Below the pieces are notes generated by a model. It was not told where the DNA came from and ran no database searches. It saw nothing but the letters and a program-made list of their open reading frames with translations. DNA of 64,000 bases from CAWCAL01 sp963695075. GTDB lineage: Bacteria; Actinomycetota; Acidimicrobiia; Acidimicrobiales; CAWCAL01. The DNA lies in NCBI GenBank assembly GCA_963695075.1, contig CAVOFR010000001.1, positions 186,001 to 250,000 on the forward strand. Reading direction: 5' to 3'. How positions within the stretch are numbered: the stretch's first letter is position 1; each line of letters begins with the position of its first letter. This document shows, in pieces, positions 1 to 9,667 of this stretch. The position numbers and the translations under genes were made by a program.

Positions 1-1384
1 GTTCTGGATGTCGGCTTGCCGTGGTGGCCAGGTGAGCTCTGATGACGATGGCGTCGTTGAGGTCCCCCAACGAGTTCTGGATCAGCTTCATCGCCTTCGC
101 CAACCGGCGGGCGGGCTTGCCCATCACCGGCTCGACTGCCTCCGCTGCATACCGGCATCGTTTCGACCTGATTCTGATGCGATGGATCTCCCCATGGCTC
201 GGTTCCGGGCCGAGCCGTGCCACAGCCTTGCGGAGCTTGCGCCATGGCCGATCGACCAGCGCCGGGATGGTTTCCTCGGCGGGGTCATCAGCCTGAGGGG
301 CCGTTCGTGGGTCATCGGCTGCGGCGACCAGGTGGTCGAGGAGTTCGGTGCACCGTGGGCTGTCGAGCGCTTCGAGGAGGCGGGCATGCGCTTGGTTCCG
401 TTCGACCCGCAAGTGCTCGAGCAACGCCTTGGTGTCGTCTTCGTCGATATCGGGCTCGCCGTCGATCACGTGGGTCAGGACCTCGATGCGGACGTCGGCG
501 TCGCGGACTTCGCCGAGCCGGTCTCCAAACCATCGAACCTCGTCGGAGACCTCAGCGACCCAGATCGGATCCAGAAGCGGACCGAAGGTCCTCAGATCAG
601 ACCGAAGGCGCCGTAACGCCACCCGGGCCTGATGAACACCTTCGGTTCCCTCGCCGACCCGTGCGATCGGAAGATTCAGGAGATGCGATTCGACCGATCG
701 GGCGATCGCAGCGTGGATCACCTCCCTCGCCGTGGGAGAACCGCTCACGGGAGGAATGACCACGTCCGGAGGGGACTCGGCGGACGCTCCGAGTGCACGT
801 GACAGCTTGGATTGAAGCGTGAGCCGGCCGCCCGCCTGCTCGTAGCACTCCAGGATGGAAGCGACGTCGTTCGTCGTGCGTCCCTCTGCGAGCTCGATCT
901 CCACCATCTTGAAGTTCCACGCAGGCTGCCCCGGCACCTCGACGCGGACGTCGTCTTCCACGAGTTCTGCGACAGGGTGGCTGTCCGCATCGAGCACAAG
1001 GACCGGCTGTCGGATGGTATGGAGACGGGCAACCGTGACGAGCGCCTCGCCGCGGGCGAAGGGGCCGACGAGGCGGCTCGCGAGCGCCGGGGGCGACGAT
1101 CCATCGTCGGCGATCAGGACCTCGGTGCGCAGCAGAACTCCCGAGCCGTCATTCCCGGTGGGCGCAGGGAGTTTCACCATCCACCCCTCATCGGACCGGC
1201 GCCGCAAACTGCACCCCCAACGGGTCAGGCGCAGGCTGTCCCCCGTGTCGAAATACTCGGCGCCGAGCTGGCGCTCGGGCAATACCGTGACCGAGCCACG
1301 ACCGGCGCCAGCGGTCTCACCCAGATCCGGAATCACCAGTCCCGCATCAAAATCCAGCTTGATCTCTCGCTCGACCGACGCCAT
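1..1384 (-). CDS. CYTH and CHAD domain protein (C-terminus cut by window edge)
   Basis: Read on the minus strand from ATG at 1384, the frame is open to the window edge (461 codons visible). Residues 1-195 form a CYTH triphosphate tunnel domain: the N-terminal ExExK signature is visible as E5, E7, K9, and charged beta strands follow. From about residue 215 a helical CHAD domain begins, with its conserved histidine (H251) in GVHQARVALRRLRSDLRTF. CYTH domains bind or hydrolyse triphosphate or polyphosphate, and CHAD domains bind polyphosphate through conserved basic residues, so a role in polyphosphate metabolism or granule association is the family expectation. The exact reaction cannot be read from sequence. 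It lies downstream of the LuxR-type gene on the same strand, separated by 314 bp, so it probably has its own promoter. Confidence 0.9.
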   Translation of the reverse strand, partial: MASVEREIKLDFDAGLVIPDLGETAGAGRGSVTVLPERQLGAEYFDTGDSLRLTRWGCSLRRRSDEGWMVKLPAPTGNDGSGVLLRTEVLIADDGSSPPALASRLVGPFARGEALVTVARLHTIRQPVLVLDADSHPVAELVEDDVRVEVPGQPAWNFKMVEIELAEGRTTNDVASILECYEQAGGRLTLQSKLSRALGASAESPPDVVIPPVSGSPTAREVIHAAIARSVESHLLNLPIARVGEGTEGVHQARVALRRLRSDLRTFGPLLDPIWVAEVSDEVRWFGDRLGEVRDADVRIEVLTHVIDGEPDIDEDDTKALLEHLRVERNQAHARLLEALDSPRCTELLDHLVAAADDPRTAPQADDPAEETIPALVDRPWRKLRKAVARLGPEPSHGEIHRIRIRSKRCRYAAEAVEPVMGKPARRLAKAMKLIQNSLGDLNDAIVIRAHLATTASRHPE

Positions 1385-1698
1385 CAGTGATCCGCCGAGC
1401 CAAGCATCCTTGCGGTGGACGAACTCTGGGCGAGGGCGCCGAGCTGGCGGTGGTGACCGACAGCCACCGCGTCGGACATCTCCGGCGTCCTCAGCGAACG
1501 CGCCGGCGGCGGCCGGTTGAAGGATGCGTGGCTCGCGATCCGGTGGCTGGCGCTCAACAGGGACTCCGGCGGCAGACGATGTAGACGCCGGTCAACATAG
1601 CTGGGGGGAGGAGGCCCACCGACGCACCGAAACCGAATCATGCAATCTGGGTGATCCGATCACCGACGGGATCGACCGGCGGATGTGGATTCCCGGTG
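1385..1698. other. Intergenic stretch, no gene supported
   Basis: This 314-bp stretch separates the stop of the LuxR-type gene from the start of the CYTH-CHAD gene. A minus-strand frame of 85 codons crosses it, but it has low-complexity arginine- and proline-rich composition typical of antisense frames in high-GC DNA and shows no domain or ribosome binding site. The promoter of the CYTH-CHAD gene is expected here, but no convincing -35/-10 pair was found. Confidence 0.5.
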
Positions 1699-3948
1699 TC
1701 AGCCGAGCACGCTCGGCGCCAGCAGGCCCAGCTCCCGGGCCCGGTCGACCGCCTCGCTACGACCGGACACCGCCAGCTTCCGGTAGATCGAGTTGGCCTG
1801 GGTGCTCACCGTGTTCCTCGACACGTACAACCGTTCACCGATCTCCTTGAGCGAGAGATGCGTCTGCAGATACGGCAGCAGACGGAGTTCGGCGGTCGAC
1901 AGTGCGGTGCCGTGCAGATTCGTCGGCCACTCGCTCAACGTCTGTCGGAGCACGTCTGCTCGCGCGCCGAGGCGGCCGAGTTTCGGTCGCCGGTACAGGA
2001 CCCCTTCGACCTCCTGTAGCAGCGTCCTGGCGGCCCCGGGATCGCTCAATACCAGGTGGGCATCGGCCATCTCGAGACGCAACCACACCGCACCCCACGG
2101 GTTCACCCAGGTGACCGACGTCCGCAAACGCATTGCACGGGACAACGACACCCGACCCGTCTCGGTCTCGTTGCGCTGGAGCAACAGCCGGGCGCGGGCC
2201 GCCTCGACGATCGAGTTGACGGCGTACTCGGCGAGCTGTGCGCCATCGACCACCGAGACGGCGAGCTTGAGGTCGCGGTCGGCACTCTCCCAGTCGCCCC
2301 GATCCATCGACAGCACCGCCCGGTAGGCGAGGTAGCGCGCCTCGGGGTCGTCGAATCCGTCGACGCTGGTTGTCACCTCGATGCTCTCCGAAAGGAGTGC
2401 GAACGCCTCGTCGTCGTCGTCCTGCAGCCATCGGGCCACCGCGAGAAAGCCCAGGGAAGCCGGCCGCCATAGAGACCAGACCGGCTCATCGGTCACGACC
2501 GATCTCGCGTCCGCTTCCATCTGCTCGAGGCCGTGCGCACAGAGAAAGGCCCGGAGCGCAGCACGGCTCGACACGAACGATTCGTCCTCCGAGTCACCCG
2601 CGGACGTCAGGCGCTCGATGCGATCGGCCCAGCGCTGCGCTCCGACGGCATTCCCAGTCAATGCTTCGAGCCAGCCGACCAGTCCGGCCAGTTCCGGATT
2701 CCGTTCGATCATCTCCTCGCCGAGTTGGTCCAGCCAGCTCCTGACAGCGCTCAACCGTCCGTCGTTGTACGCACGCGGCACCTCCGTGACGATCACGTCA
2801 GCGGCGATGGTGAGATCTCCGCCTGCCCGAGCATGTTCGATCGTGCGCTCGACCGAACCGGCCGCCGCCCACCACCGAGCGGCGCGCAGGTGGCGCTCCC
2901 GAACGGCGTCCAGTCCGGAACGGCTGGCCTCGTCGAGCAGCGCCGTCCTGAACATCGGGTGATAGCGATACCACCCGGCATCTCCGGCGAGTGGCGTGAC
3001 GAACAGACGCGCGTTCATCAGGGTGTCCAACATCGCCGCCGAGTCGGTCGAGCCGACGACCGCGTCGCAAAGCGAGGGGTTCAGCACGTCCAGGATCGCC
3101 GTCCGATGCAGAAAGCGCGCGACCTCTGGTGGGAGCCCAGCCAGGACCTCCGATCGGATGAGTTCGGACACGGCCCGGTCGGGCGACGACGGCGCGATGC
3201 TGGAACCGATCATTGCCGAGTCGCTGCGCTGGGTGAGCGCCAGGAGCGCAAGACCAGCGGGCCATCCCTCCGTTCGCTCGAGCAACCCACGAACCCGTTC
3301 GGGTGACGGTGCCAACCCATGGAGATCGAGGAGTTCCGCCGCCTCGACAGCGTCGAAGACGAGATCGGGCGCACCGATCTCGAGCACCTCGCCGTGCACG
3401 CGCCGACGACCCCCGGCGAGCCACACCTCCCGGCGACTGGAGACGACCAGCTGGACCTGCTCGGGCAGGAGATCGAGGAGCAGCCGGAGCGCGTCACGGC
3501 AGTCGAGTGATCGGACCTCGTCGAGGTGTTCCAACACGATGACGAGCGGCTCGTCGACCGCACCGATCGAGGCCGCCAACGCCGGCACGACACGGCCTAG
3601 TATCGAGACGTCGGGCGAAGCCAGTTCCTGGGAGAGGGAGGGGTCGAGCTTCCGCACCCGCCTCACCCCGGTGACGATCGATGTCATCAGCGTCGCGACG
3701 TCGTCGTCGGTCCGGTCCAACGACACCCACGCGACTGCGCGATCATCCTGTTCCAGCCAGTCGACGAGCAGCGTCGTCTTGCCATATCCGACTGGCGCCG
3801 ACACGACGACCAACGGGAGGTCCGCGCCGGCCGCGAGCAGGCTCGTCAGGCGCCGCCGCCGGACGATCCCCGAACGCACCCGCGGCACACCGGTCTTCGC
3901 ATCGACGAGAACCTGGTGAACGTCGATGCCGCCGATCCGGGTACCCAT
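1699..3948 (-). CDS. Large ATP-binding LuxR-family (MalT/LAL-type) transcriptional regulator
   Basis: The 749-residue protein has the architecture of MalT-type STAND regulators. A Walker A motif, APVGYGKTT, is at residues 51-59, followed by an NTPase domain, a long alpha-helical TPR-like sensor region (about 350-680), and a C-terminal LuxR helix-turn-helix (about 683-740, with LSLKEIGERLYVSRNTVSTQ). Such proteins bind ATP and an inducer, oligomerise and activate transcription. The ligand cannot be inferred. The ATG at 3948 lies 9 nt after TACCGT (minus strand), fitting a nearly leaderless transcript. It stands alone between a DUF2252 gene and a CYTH-CHAD gene, both on the same strand; neither is an obvious target. 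Confidence 0.92.
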   Translation of the reverse strand: MGTRIGGIDVHQVLVDAKTGVPRVRSGIVRRRRLTSLLAAGADLPLVVVSAPVGYGKTTLLVDWLEQDDRAVAWVSLDRTDDDVATLMTSIVTGVRRVRKLDPSLSQELASPDVSILGRVVPALAASIGAVDEPLVIVLEHLDEVRSLDCRDALRLLLDLLPEQVQLVVSSRREVWLAGGRRRVHGEVLEIGAPDLVFDAVEAAELLDLHGLAPSPERVRGLLERTEGWPAGLALLALTQRSDSAMIGSSIAPSSPDRAVSELIRSEVLAGLPPEVARFLHRTAILDVLNPSLCDAVVGSTDSAAMLDTLMNARLFVTPLAGDAGWYRYHPMFRTALLDEASRSGLDAVRERHLRAARWWAAAGSVERTIEHARAGGDLTIAADVIVTEVPRAYNDGRLSAVRSWLDQLGEEMIERNPELAGLVGWLEALTGNAVGAQRWADRIERLTSAGDSEDESFVSSRAALRAFLCAHGLEQMEADARSVVTDEPVWSLWRPASLGFLAVARWLQDDDDEAFALLSESIEVTTSVDGFDDPEARYLAYRAVLSMDRGDWESADRDLKLAVSVVDGAQLAEYAVNSIVEAARARLLLQRNETETGRVSLSRAMRLRTSVTWVNPWGAVWLRLEMADAHLVLSDPGAARTLLQEVEGVLYRRPKLGRLGARADVLRQTLSEWPTNLHGTALSTAELRLLPYLQTHLSLKEIGERLYVSRNTVSTQANSIYRKLAVSGRSEAVDRARELGLLAPSVLG

Positions 3949-4016
3949 GGTCCCGACACGGTAGCGGAACCCGCTCGGCCGCTTCCGAAGGTGTGGGCTC
4001 CGACATCCACGCCCTG

Positions 4017-5435
4017 TCAGAGGTCGCGGACGATGGGCACCCGGCCGTCGTCGACGGCACCGATCAGTTCGTCGTAGTCCTGCTCGGTGCGATCCGCATA
4101 GGCCTCGGCGAACCGGGCTACCGCCCGATCGAAGGTGTCGTCGTCGCCGATGTACCCGGAGATCATCGACGCGTCACCGGACCGGGCGTGGGCGCGTCCG
4201 AGCGCTGCTCCACAGGCCATCGCATAGCGTCGGATCACCTTCGCCGTCATGGTCTCGACGTCAGCGGACGCCTTGCCGTCCCAGAGTTGACGGACGTAGA
4301 AGTCGGTGGTCGATTCGTCGTCACGCTCGTAGCGGGCCCACCCGAGGAGCGCGTCCGGTGTCGCCTGGATCCTTCGTTGGCCGTCGACGACGCGGTGGCC
4401 TTCCTGGTCGAATCCGCTCGGCGCCAGGTGCGCCTCGAGCACCGACGGCGCCGCCTCCTTGATCTGCAGGAACAGCGGTTCGCCGTCGCCCGATTCGAAC
4501 AGCGCGATCAGACATCGGGTACCAACACTGCCGACGCCGACCACCTTGCGTGCCAGGTCCGTCAGCGAGTAGCGGTCCATCAGTTGGCGCCGGTCGGCGT
4601 TCAGCGTTGCCCGGTAGTCGTCGAAGAACCCATCGATCCGCGTCATCTCCTCCCGGCGTTGCGCATCGGTCATCGCCACGATCAAAGGCGGGTTCGACAC
4701 GATCACGCGGCGACCGTGGACCACGTCGGTGAGCTTGCCCAGCGCCCCGAGGCTGTTCTTCTTCGCCGACTTCCTGCGCGTCTTCGCCAGACGGCGCCGA
4801 TCGCTCTTCGCCGTGGCGAGCGTCGTGGCCAGCTCCTCGACATCCAGCCGGTAGTAGAAGAGATCGAGTGGGTTCATCGCCGCCGCGGTCTGGATCGCCC
4901 GGCGATACTCGGAGGTCGCTGCCCGCGCGATCTTCCGACTGGTCTTCTTGTCGAAATGGTTGTTCCGGCCCGCCACCACGACGCTGGCCGCGAGTCGCTT
5001 GACGTCCCATTCGAAGGGTCCCGGAAGCGTCTCGTCGAAGTCGTTGATGTCGAACACGAGACGGCGTTCGGGTGAGGAGAACATCCCGAAGTTCGACAAA
5101 TGAGCGTCACCGCACAATTGCACGGTGATGTCGGTCCGCGGACCCGCCGCCAGATCGGCTGCCATGACCGCCGCCGACCCGCGCAGGAACGTGAACGGTG
5201 TGGCCAACATCCGCCCGTATCGGATCGGCACGAGATCCTGAAGTCGGTTCGCGTCCTGGGCCTGCAGGATCGCCAGAGCGCTGGCTCGATCATCGGGAAC
5301 GACGAGATCTGCGTGCTCATCGAGCGGCACCGACTCACGCCGGCCCCGACCGGCAGCAGCCCGCGCTACCTTGGGCTCGCGCCGACTCTCGAGCGACCAG
5401 CGTGGGTCACGCTGGGAGGTCTTCGGGACACCCAT
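4017..5435 (-). CDS. DUF2252 family protein
   Basis: The 472-residue product matches the DUF2252 (COG4320) family. Recognisable blocks are the GDAHLSNFG motif, the VFDINDFDETLPGPFEWDVKRLAAS block, and a C-terminal ALGRAHARSGD-type stretch. The HxxN and DxxDFD-like residues resemble the catalytic and metal-binding loops of protein-kinase-like phosphotransferases; that relationship is an inference, and the family has no firmly established reaction known to me. I chose the ATG at 5435 (MGVPKTSQ) because a clear GGGAG ribosome binding site lies just upstream. The open frame continues further up, but only into the RNase P RNA gene. Confidence 0.88.
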   Translation of the reverse strand: MGVPKTSQRDPRWSLESRREPKVARAAAGRGRRESVPLDEHADLVVPDDRASALAILQAQDANRLQDLVPIRYGRMLATPFTFLRGSAAVMAADLAAGPRTDITVQLCGDAHLSNFGMFSSPERRLVFDINDFDETLPGPFEWDVKRLAASVVVAGRNNHFDKKTSRKIARAATSEYRRAIQTAAAMNPLDLFYYRLDVEELATTLATAKSDRRRLAKTRRKSAKKNSLGALGKLTDVVHGRRVIVSNPPLIVAMTDAQRREEMTRIDGFFDDYRATLNADRRQLMDRYSLTDLARKVVGVGSVGTRCLIALFESGDGEPLFLQIKEAAPSVLEAHLAPSGFDQEGHRVVDGQRRIQATPDALLGWARYERDDESTTDFYVRQLWDGKASADVETMTAKVIRRYAMACGAALGRAHARSGDASMISGYIGDDDTFDRAVARFAEAYADRTEQDYDELIGAVDDGRVPIVRDL

Positions 5436-5751
5436 GACTTCTCCCTGTGGTAGGTGGCGTGGTGGTCGATGGCGTGATGAGCCACGATCGCAGGATCGAT
5501 CTTCATTTTCCAGGACGGCGATGCGATCCGCATCATCCGTTCTGCGCGATGCCTCCCCGTTCACCCGCAGTGGACGACGGGCCCACTCTCGGGCCACCGG
5601 ACAACGACGCATGGTCTCGACGCCGTGACAACGCGATGGCAACGGTGAGGACGAGACCGGACGAAATCGTGAGTGTCCGTGCGAAAGCCAGCGGACCCCG
5701 GATCCCCTGTGCCCCTTGGGATTCCCCCTGAAACTCAGGGCCGGTGACGGT
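5436..5751. other. Intergenic stretch between DUF2252 gene and rnpB
   Basis: This 316-bp stretch has no supported gene. It should hold the rnpB terminator and the promoter of the DUF2252 gene. A minus-strand frame of 114 codons runs through it into the 3' half of rnpB, which argues against that frame being coding. Confidence 0.5.
5726..5740 (-). terminator. Possible rnpB terminator hairpin
   Basis: Immediately downstream of rnpB on the minus strand, CCCTGA and TCAGGG form a perfect 6-bp stem with a 3-nt loop. There is no T-run after it, so it is only a candidate terminator or processing boundary. Confidence 0.35.
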
Positions 5752-6132
<381 letters not shown>

Positions 6133-6160
6133 ACCGTCGATCCCCAGTGTGCCAGCTCCT

Positions 6161-6213
6161 CCGAACTTTGGGCAACGGCCCCTCACATACACCGGTATCT
6201 GCCCAAAATTCGG
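6161..6213 (+). repeat. 53-bp palindromic intergenic repeat, copy 1
   Basis: The element begins CCGAACTTTGGGCA and ends TGCCCAAAATTCGG, so its ends are inverted repeats of each other, with CCCTCACATA inside. A second copy of identical length lies at 26606-26658 in the opposite orientation. It sits between the FGGY kinase stop and the 5' end of rnpB, where it could fold in either strand's RNA. This is a REP-like or miniature mobile palindrome; no transposase was seen in the window. Confidence 0.75.
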
Positions 6214-6255
6214 CGTCACGGCCGGGGAGCGCCCAGATTTCGGGGCGGTCGCCGC

Positions 6256-7704
6256 TCAGAACTCGACGGCGGAGAGGTCGCTGTGCCATCGGGCCGATCG
6301 ATCGACCGCCTCGCGCCACCGGTCCCGGTCGGTGGCCGGACCCGGGTCGACCACCACGGCCGGCGACCACAGCTCGGCGATCTCCTCGAAGCCGGCCCAC
6401 ATGCCGGTGGCGAGGCCGGCCAGATAGGCGGCGCCCATGGTGGTCGCCTCGGTGATCGGTGACACCTCGACAGGTCGCTGCGCCGCGTCGGCGAGCGCTT
6501 GACAGAACGTACGGTTCTGGCTCATGCCGCCGTCCACCCGCAGCGCCGGGATGTCGATCCCCGCGTCGGCCTCGGCGGCCTCGACCAGATCGGCCCCGCT
6601 CTCGGCGACGCCTTCCAGGACGGCGCGCACCAGTTGGGGGCGCCCCGTGCCGCGGGTCACGCCCAACAGCGTGCCCCGAGCGCCGTAGTCCCAGCGCGGC
6701 GTTCCCAGCCCGAGGAGCGCCGGCACGAACACCACACCATCGGTGTCATCACAGGCCGCCGCGATCTCGTGGCTCTCGGCGGCCGAGGCGAGCACGCCGA
6801 GGTCGTCCCGCAGCCACTCGACGTTGGTACCCGCCGCCAGCATGATCGCCTCGAGGCCCCACACCGGTCGGCCCCGTTCCTGCCACGCCACTATCGGGAA
6901 CGTGCCGTGCTGACCGCTGACGTCGAACGACGGACGATCCGGGCCCACGCAGACGTCGAGCATGCCGCCGGTGCCGAATGTGATCTTCGCCATGCCCGGC
7001 CGGACCGCGCCCTGACCGATGAGCGAGGCCTGCTGGTCGCCCGCGATACCGGAGATCGGCGGCGCACCGTCCAGAACGGTCGCCTCGGCGACCTTTCCGG
7101 TCGAGTCGACGATCGAGGGCAGCATCGCGGTCGGGATGTTCAGCCGGTCGAGGACGGTCGAGTCCCAGGTCGGCCGCCCGTTCTCGACGAGGCCTGTGAC
7201 GGCCACGTTGGTCCGGTCGGTGATGTGGGTCCGGCCTTCGGAGAGAAGCCAGACGATCCATGTGTCCATGGTGCCGAACCGGAGGTTCCGGGAGCGGTCC
7301 GGATCGTGCAGATCGAGCAGATGCGACAGCTTCGTGGCCGACTGGTTCGGTGCCAGCCGCAGCCCATCGGCCTGCAGGACGAGGCAGTCCCCGACGGTGC
7401 GGAGGTCCTGCCAGCCGATCGCCGGAGCGACCGGTTCACCGGTATCGGCGTCCCAGACCACGGTGGAGGCCCGCTGATTGGCCACCCCGACACCGACGAC
7501 CGGACCGGCTGCGGCGAGGGTGGTTCGAGCCGCGTCGAGCGCCGCTTCGGCCACCGCGATCGCGTCGAACTCGACCAGGCCCGGAGCAGGCGTGACGGGA
7601 AGGGCGGCGCGGACCTCTTCGTGGGACACGGTTCCGTCCGCGGCCACGACGGCGGCGCGGACCGAACTGGTCCCGAGGTCGATCACCAGCAGACGCGATG
7701 TCAC
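6256..7704 (-). CDS. FGGY-family carbohydrate kinase, glycerol-kinase-like but with altered substrate site
   Basis: The 482-residue protein has the two-domain FGGY fold: N-terminal phosphate-binding DLGTSSVRAAVV (9-20), WQD (98-100), GIAGDQQASLIGQ, and a C-terminal RVDGGMSQNRTFCQALAD block. Compared with the true glycerol kinase at 27295-28791, the glycerol-contact positions differ: R78 is kept, but the following Glu is Ala79, and the Tyr of PYFSASK is missing (APNQSATK, 118-125). A related polyol or glyceryl compound is therefore more likely than glycerol; this is inference. The GTG start at 7704 follows GGAGGGGG and overlaps the upstream stop by 4 bases. It is the last gene of the glpD operon. 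Confidence 0.88.
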   Translation of the reverse strand: MTSRLLVIDLGTSSVRAAVVAADGTVSHEEVRAALPVTPAPGLVEFDAIAVAEAALDAARTTLAAAGPVVGVGVANQRASTVVWDADTGEPVAPAIGWQDLRTVGDCLVLQADGLRLAPNQSATKLSHLLDLHDPDRSRNLRFGTMDTWIVWLLSEGRTHITDRTNVAVTGLVENGRPTWDSTVLDRLNIPTAMLPSIVDSTGKVAEATVLDGAPPISGIAGDQQASLIGQGAVRPGMAKITFGTGGMLDVCVGPDRPSFDVSGQHGTFPIVAWQERGRPVWGLEAIMLAAGTNVEWLRDDLGVLASAAESHEIAAACDDTDGVVFVPALLGLGTPRWDYGARGTLLGVTRGTGRPQLVRAVLEGVAESGADLVEAAEADAGIDIPALRVDGGMSQNRTFCQALADAAQRPVEVSPITEATTMGAAYLAGLATGMWAGFEEIAELWSPAVVVDPGPATDRDRWREAVDRSARWHSDLSAVEF

Positions 7705-8114
7705 GGTTCCCCCTCCGTCCCGGATCGGGCCTTCCGATCCTCGCCGACCATCCAACGGTTGGCCACCATCCCCCCGACGACCCCGAGCGACGAGGCGAGG
7801 ATCCCGAAGACCGGGTAGCGCCAGAGGTCGACGGGATCGCCGGCCGCGAGGCGGCGGAGGTGGAGGACCACCTGGAGGAGGACATAGGCGATGACGGGGG
7901 CGAGCGCCGCGTGCTGGAGCGGAGTGGTGCGCTCGATACGAGCGGCGCCGAAGCCGGCGGTCATCAGGCCGAACGCGATGGCCAGCACGAACAGGGCCAC
8001 GACCCCGGCACCGGCACCGTTCCGGGTTATCAGTGTGCCGATCACCGCGGCCGGACCGGCGATGAGCAGACCGGCCGCCGCTCCGTTGACGAGCGCTCCC
8101 CAGTTGATGGTCAT
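7701..8114 (-). CDS. Small four-helix membrane protein
   Basis: The 137-residue protein is almost entirely hydrophobic, with four likely membrane segments (about 10-28, 36-55, 66-87 and 100-118) and a short charged C-terminus. I do not recognise the family. Its stop overlaps the GTG start of the FGGY kinase by 4 bases, and it follows the flavoprotein gene by 40 bp, so it is cotranscribed with glpD and the kinase. A membrane partner, for example for lipid-precursor handling or polyol passage, is possible but not shown by the sequence. Confidence 0.75.
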   Translation of the reverse strand: MTINWGALVNGAAAGLLIAGPAAVIGTLITRNGAGAGVVALFVLAIAFGLMTAGFGAARIERTTPLQHAALAPVIAYVLLQVVLHLRRLAAGDPVDLWRYPVFGILASSLGVVGGMVANRWMVGEDRKARSGTEGEP

Positions 8115-8154
8115 GCCGCTCCCGTCACGTCGTCACGCCCGCGTGCGGGGCCCC

Positions 8155-9663
8155 TCAGTCCCACGGCGGGGCGGAGCCGAACGGGTCGGGGAGACCCAGC
8201 TTTCCCGGATTCAGGATCCCGTGAGGGTCGAGAGACCGTTTGAGGGAGACGAGTACGTCGAACGCGTCGCCGAGCGCCTCGGGCACGAACCGGGCCCGGT
8301 TGACGCCGATGCCGTGATGGTGGCTGAGCGATCCGCCGTGTCCGAGGACCGCCCGGGTCCCGGCGTCCCACACCGCCCGGTAGTAGCGGTCCTTCCCGCC
8401 GGCGGGAGGCTTGCCGGCGAAGGTGAAGTAGAGGCAGGCCCCGTCCTGGTAGGCGTGGGACTGATGGGACGAGACGGCCAGGGTCCCGTCGGTGCCCCCG
8501 ATCGCCGCGATGGTGTCGTCGTAGATGCGGGGAAGGGCGGCCCAGGATCCGGTGATCTCCATGGTGTCCACGACCAGGCCGCCCGAGATCAGTTGCTCCA
8601 GGGCCGAGACCTCGTTGCGGTGACCCATCCACTGGTCTACGAGACCCGCATCGAGCGGCTCCGCGCCGTCGCATGCGGCTTCGGCCATGTCCATTCGGGT
8701 GCCCACCAGGTCGCCTTGGCCCTCGTCCATGAGCAGCAGGACGGCGTGATCGGGGCCGGTGCCGTAGTTGCGATCGCTCTCGACCGCGTCGTAGAGGCGC
8801 ATGACGGCGGGGGCGGCGCCGGCCTGGGTCATGGCTCGGCAGGCGTCGAGTCCGGATGCGAACGAATCGAAACCGAATGCGGCGGAGCGGGTCGCGGTCG
8901 GGACCGGATGAACGCGCAGCCGGGCTCCGACGATGAGACCCAGGGTGCCCTCGGAACCCACGAAGAGCTGGTTCAGGTCGGGGCCGATAGCGGCACGGGC
9001 GTTGCCGCCGGTCCGGATGAGGCGGCCGTCGGCCAGTACCACATCGAGGCCGACGACCATGTCCTCGATCTTCCCGTAGCGGTTGGACAACTGTCCGGCG
9101 CCGCGGCACGCGAGCCAGCCGCCGACGGTGGACAGGGCGATGCTCTGGGGCCAGTGGCCCAGCGTGAGGCCGTGGGTGTCTCGGAGCTCGGCTTCGAGCA
9201 GGTCGCCGAACGTGCCGGGAGCGACGTCGAGGATCATCGACGTGCTGTCGACCGAGGTGATGCCGGTCATGGCGCAGAAGTCGATGACGATCCCGCCCCG
9301 GGCGGGGACCGAGGACCCGCAGACGCCGGAGCGCCCAGCGGCAGCGGTCAGGGGGATGTGGTGGTCATTGCAGATCCGGGCGATGGCCTGGACCTGGCCG
9401 ACCGACGTGGGGAAAACGACAGCCCCGGGGAGGGCCAGGACGCGGTTGTCGAGCGCCCAGGTCATCGCCAGCGGCCACCAGTCACGGGCGTGTTCGGCCC
9501 GCGACCCGGCATCGGTCTCGACCGAGGCGCCCGTCCCGCGGAGCTGCTCGATGAGGTCGGCTTCCACCGCGACGCCCTCCTTGGCCGTAGCGGTCGTGGC
9601 GGCGGGCTCGCCGGAGAGGGCGATCGGCGGGGTCGGGGCGCCGGGCCCCAGTTCTGGGCTCAT
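8155..9663 (-). CDS. FAD-binding oxidase related to alkyl-dihydroxyacetone-phosphate synthase
   Basis: The 502-residue protein is a PCMH-type flavoprotein. The FAD-binding half is seen at about 84-260 (PTSVGQVQAIARICNDHHIP, a GGIVIDFCAM block, GSEGTLG). The C-terminal half ends SLSHHHGIGVNRARF and LDPHGILNPGKLGL. The histidine triad and the LDPxGILNPGK ending are shared with alkylglycerone-phosphate synthases and D-lactate/glycolate oxidases, and the HHHG form points to the former group. The known enzyme swaps an acyl for an alkyl chain on dihydroxyacetone phosphate in ether lipid synthesis; whether this homologue does so is unknown. It begins 4 bp after the glpD stop, tying it to glycerol-3-phosphate/DHAP metabolism. 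Confidence 0.87.
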   Translation of the reverse strand: MSPELGPGAPTPPIALSGEPAATTATAKEGVAVEADLIEQLRGTGASVETDAGSRAEHARDWWPLAMTWALDNRVLALPGAVVFPTSVGQVQAIARICNDHHIPLTAAAGRSGVCGSSVPARGGIVIDFCAMTGITSVDSTSMILDVAPGTFGDLLEAELRDTHGLTLGHWPQSIALSTVGGWLACRGAGQLSNRYGKIEDMVVGLDVVLADGRLIRTGGNARAAIGPDLNQLFVGSEGTLGLIVGARLRVHPVPTATRSAAFGFDSFASGLDACRAMTQAGAAPAVMRLYDAVESDRNYGTGPDHAVLLLMDEGQGDLVGTRMDMAEAACDGAEPLDAGLVDQWMGHRNEVSALEQLISGGLVVDTMEITGSWAALPRIYDDTIAAIGGTDGTLAVSSHQSHAYQDGACLYFTFAGKPPAGGKDRYYRAVWDAGTRAVLGHGGSLSHHHGIGVNRARFVPEALGDAFDVLVSLKRSLDPHGILNPGKLGLPDPFGSAPPWD

Positions 9664-9667
9664 GGCG

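Noticed and set aside
1384..1641. 85-codon minus-strand frame upstream of the CYTH-CHAD gene
   Set aside because: Arg/Pro/Ser-rich, without domain or start signal; probably non-coding.
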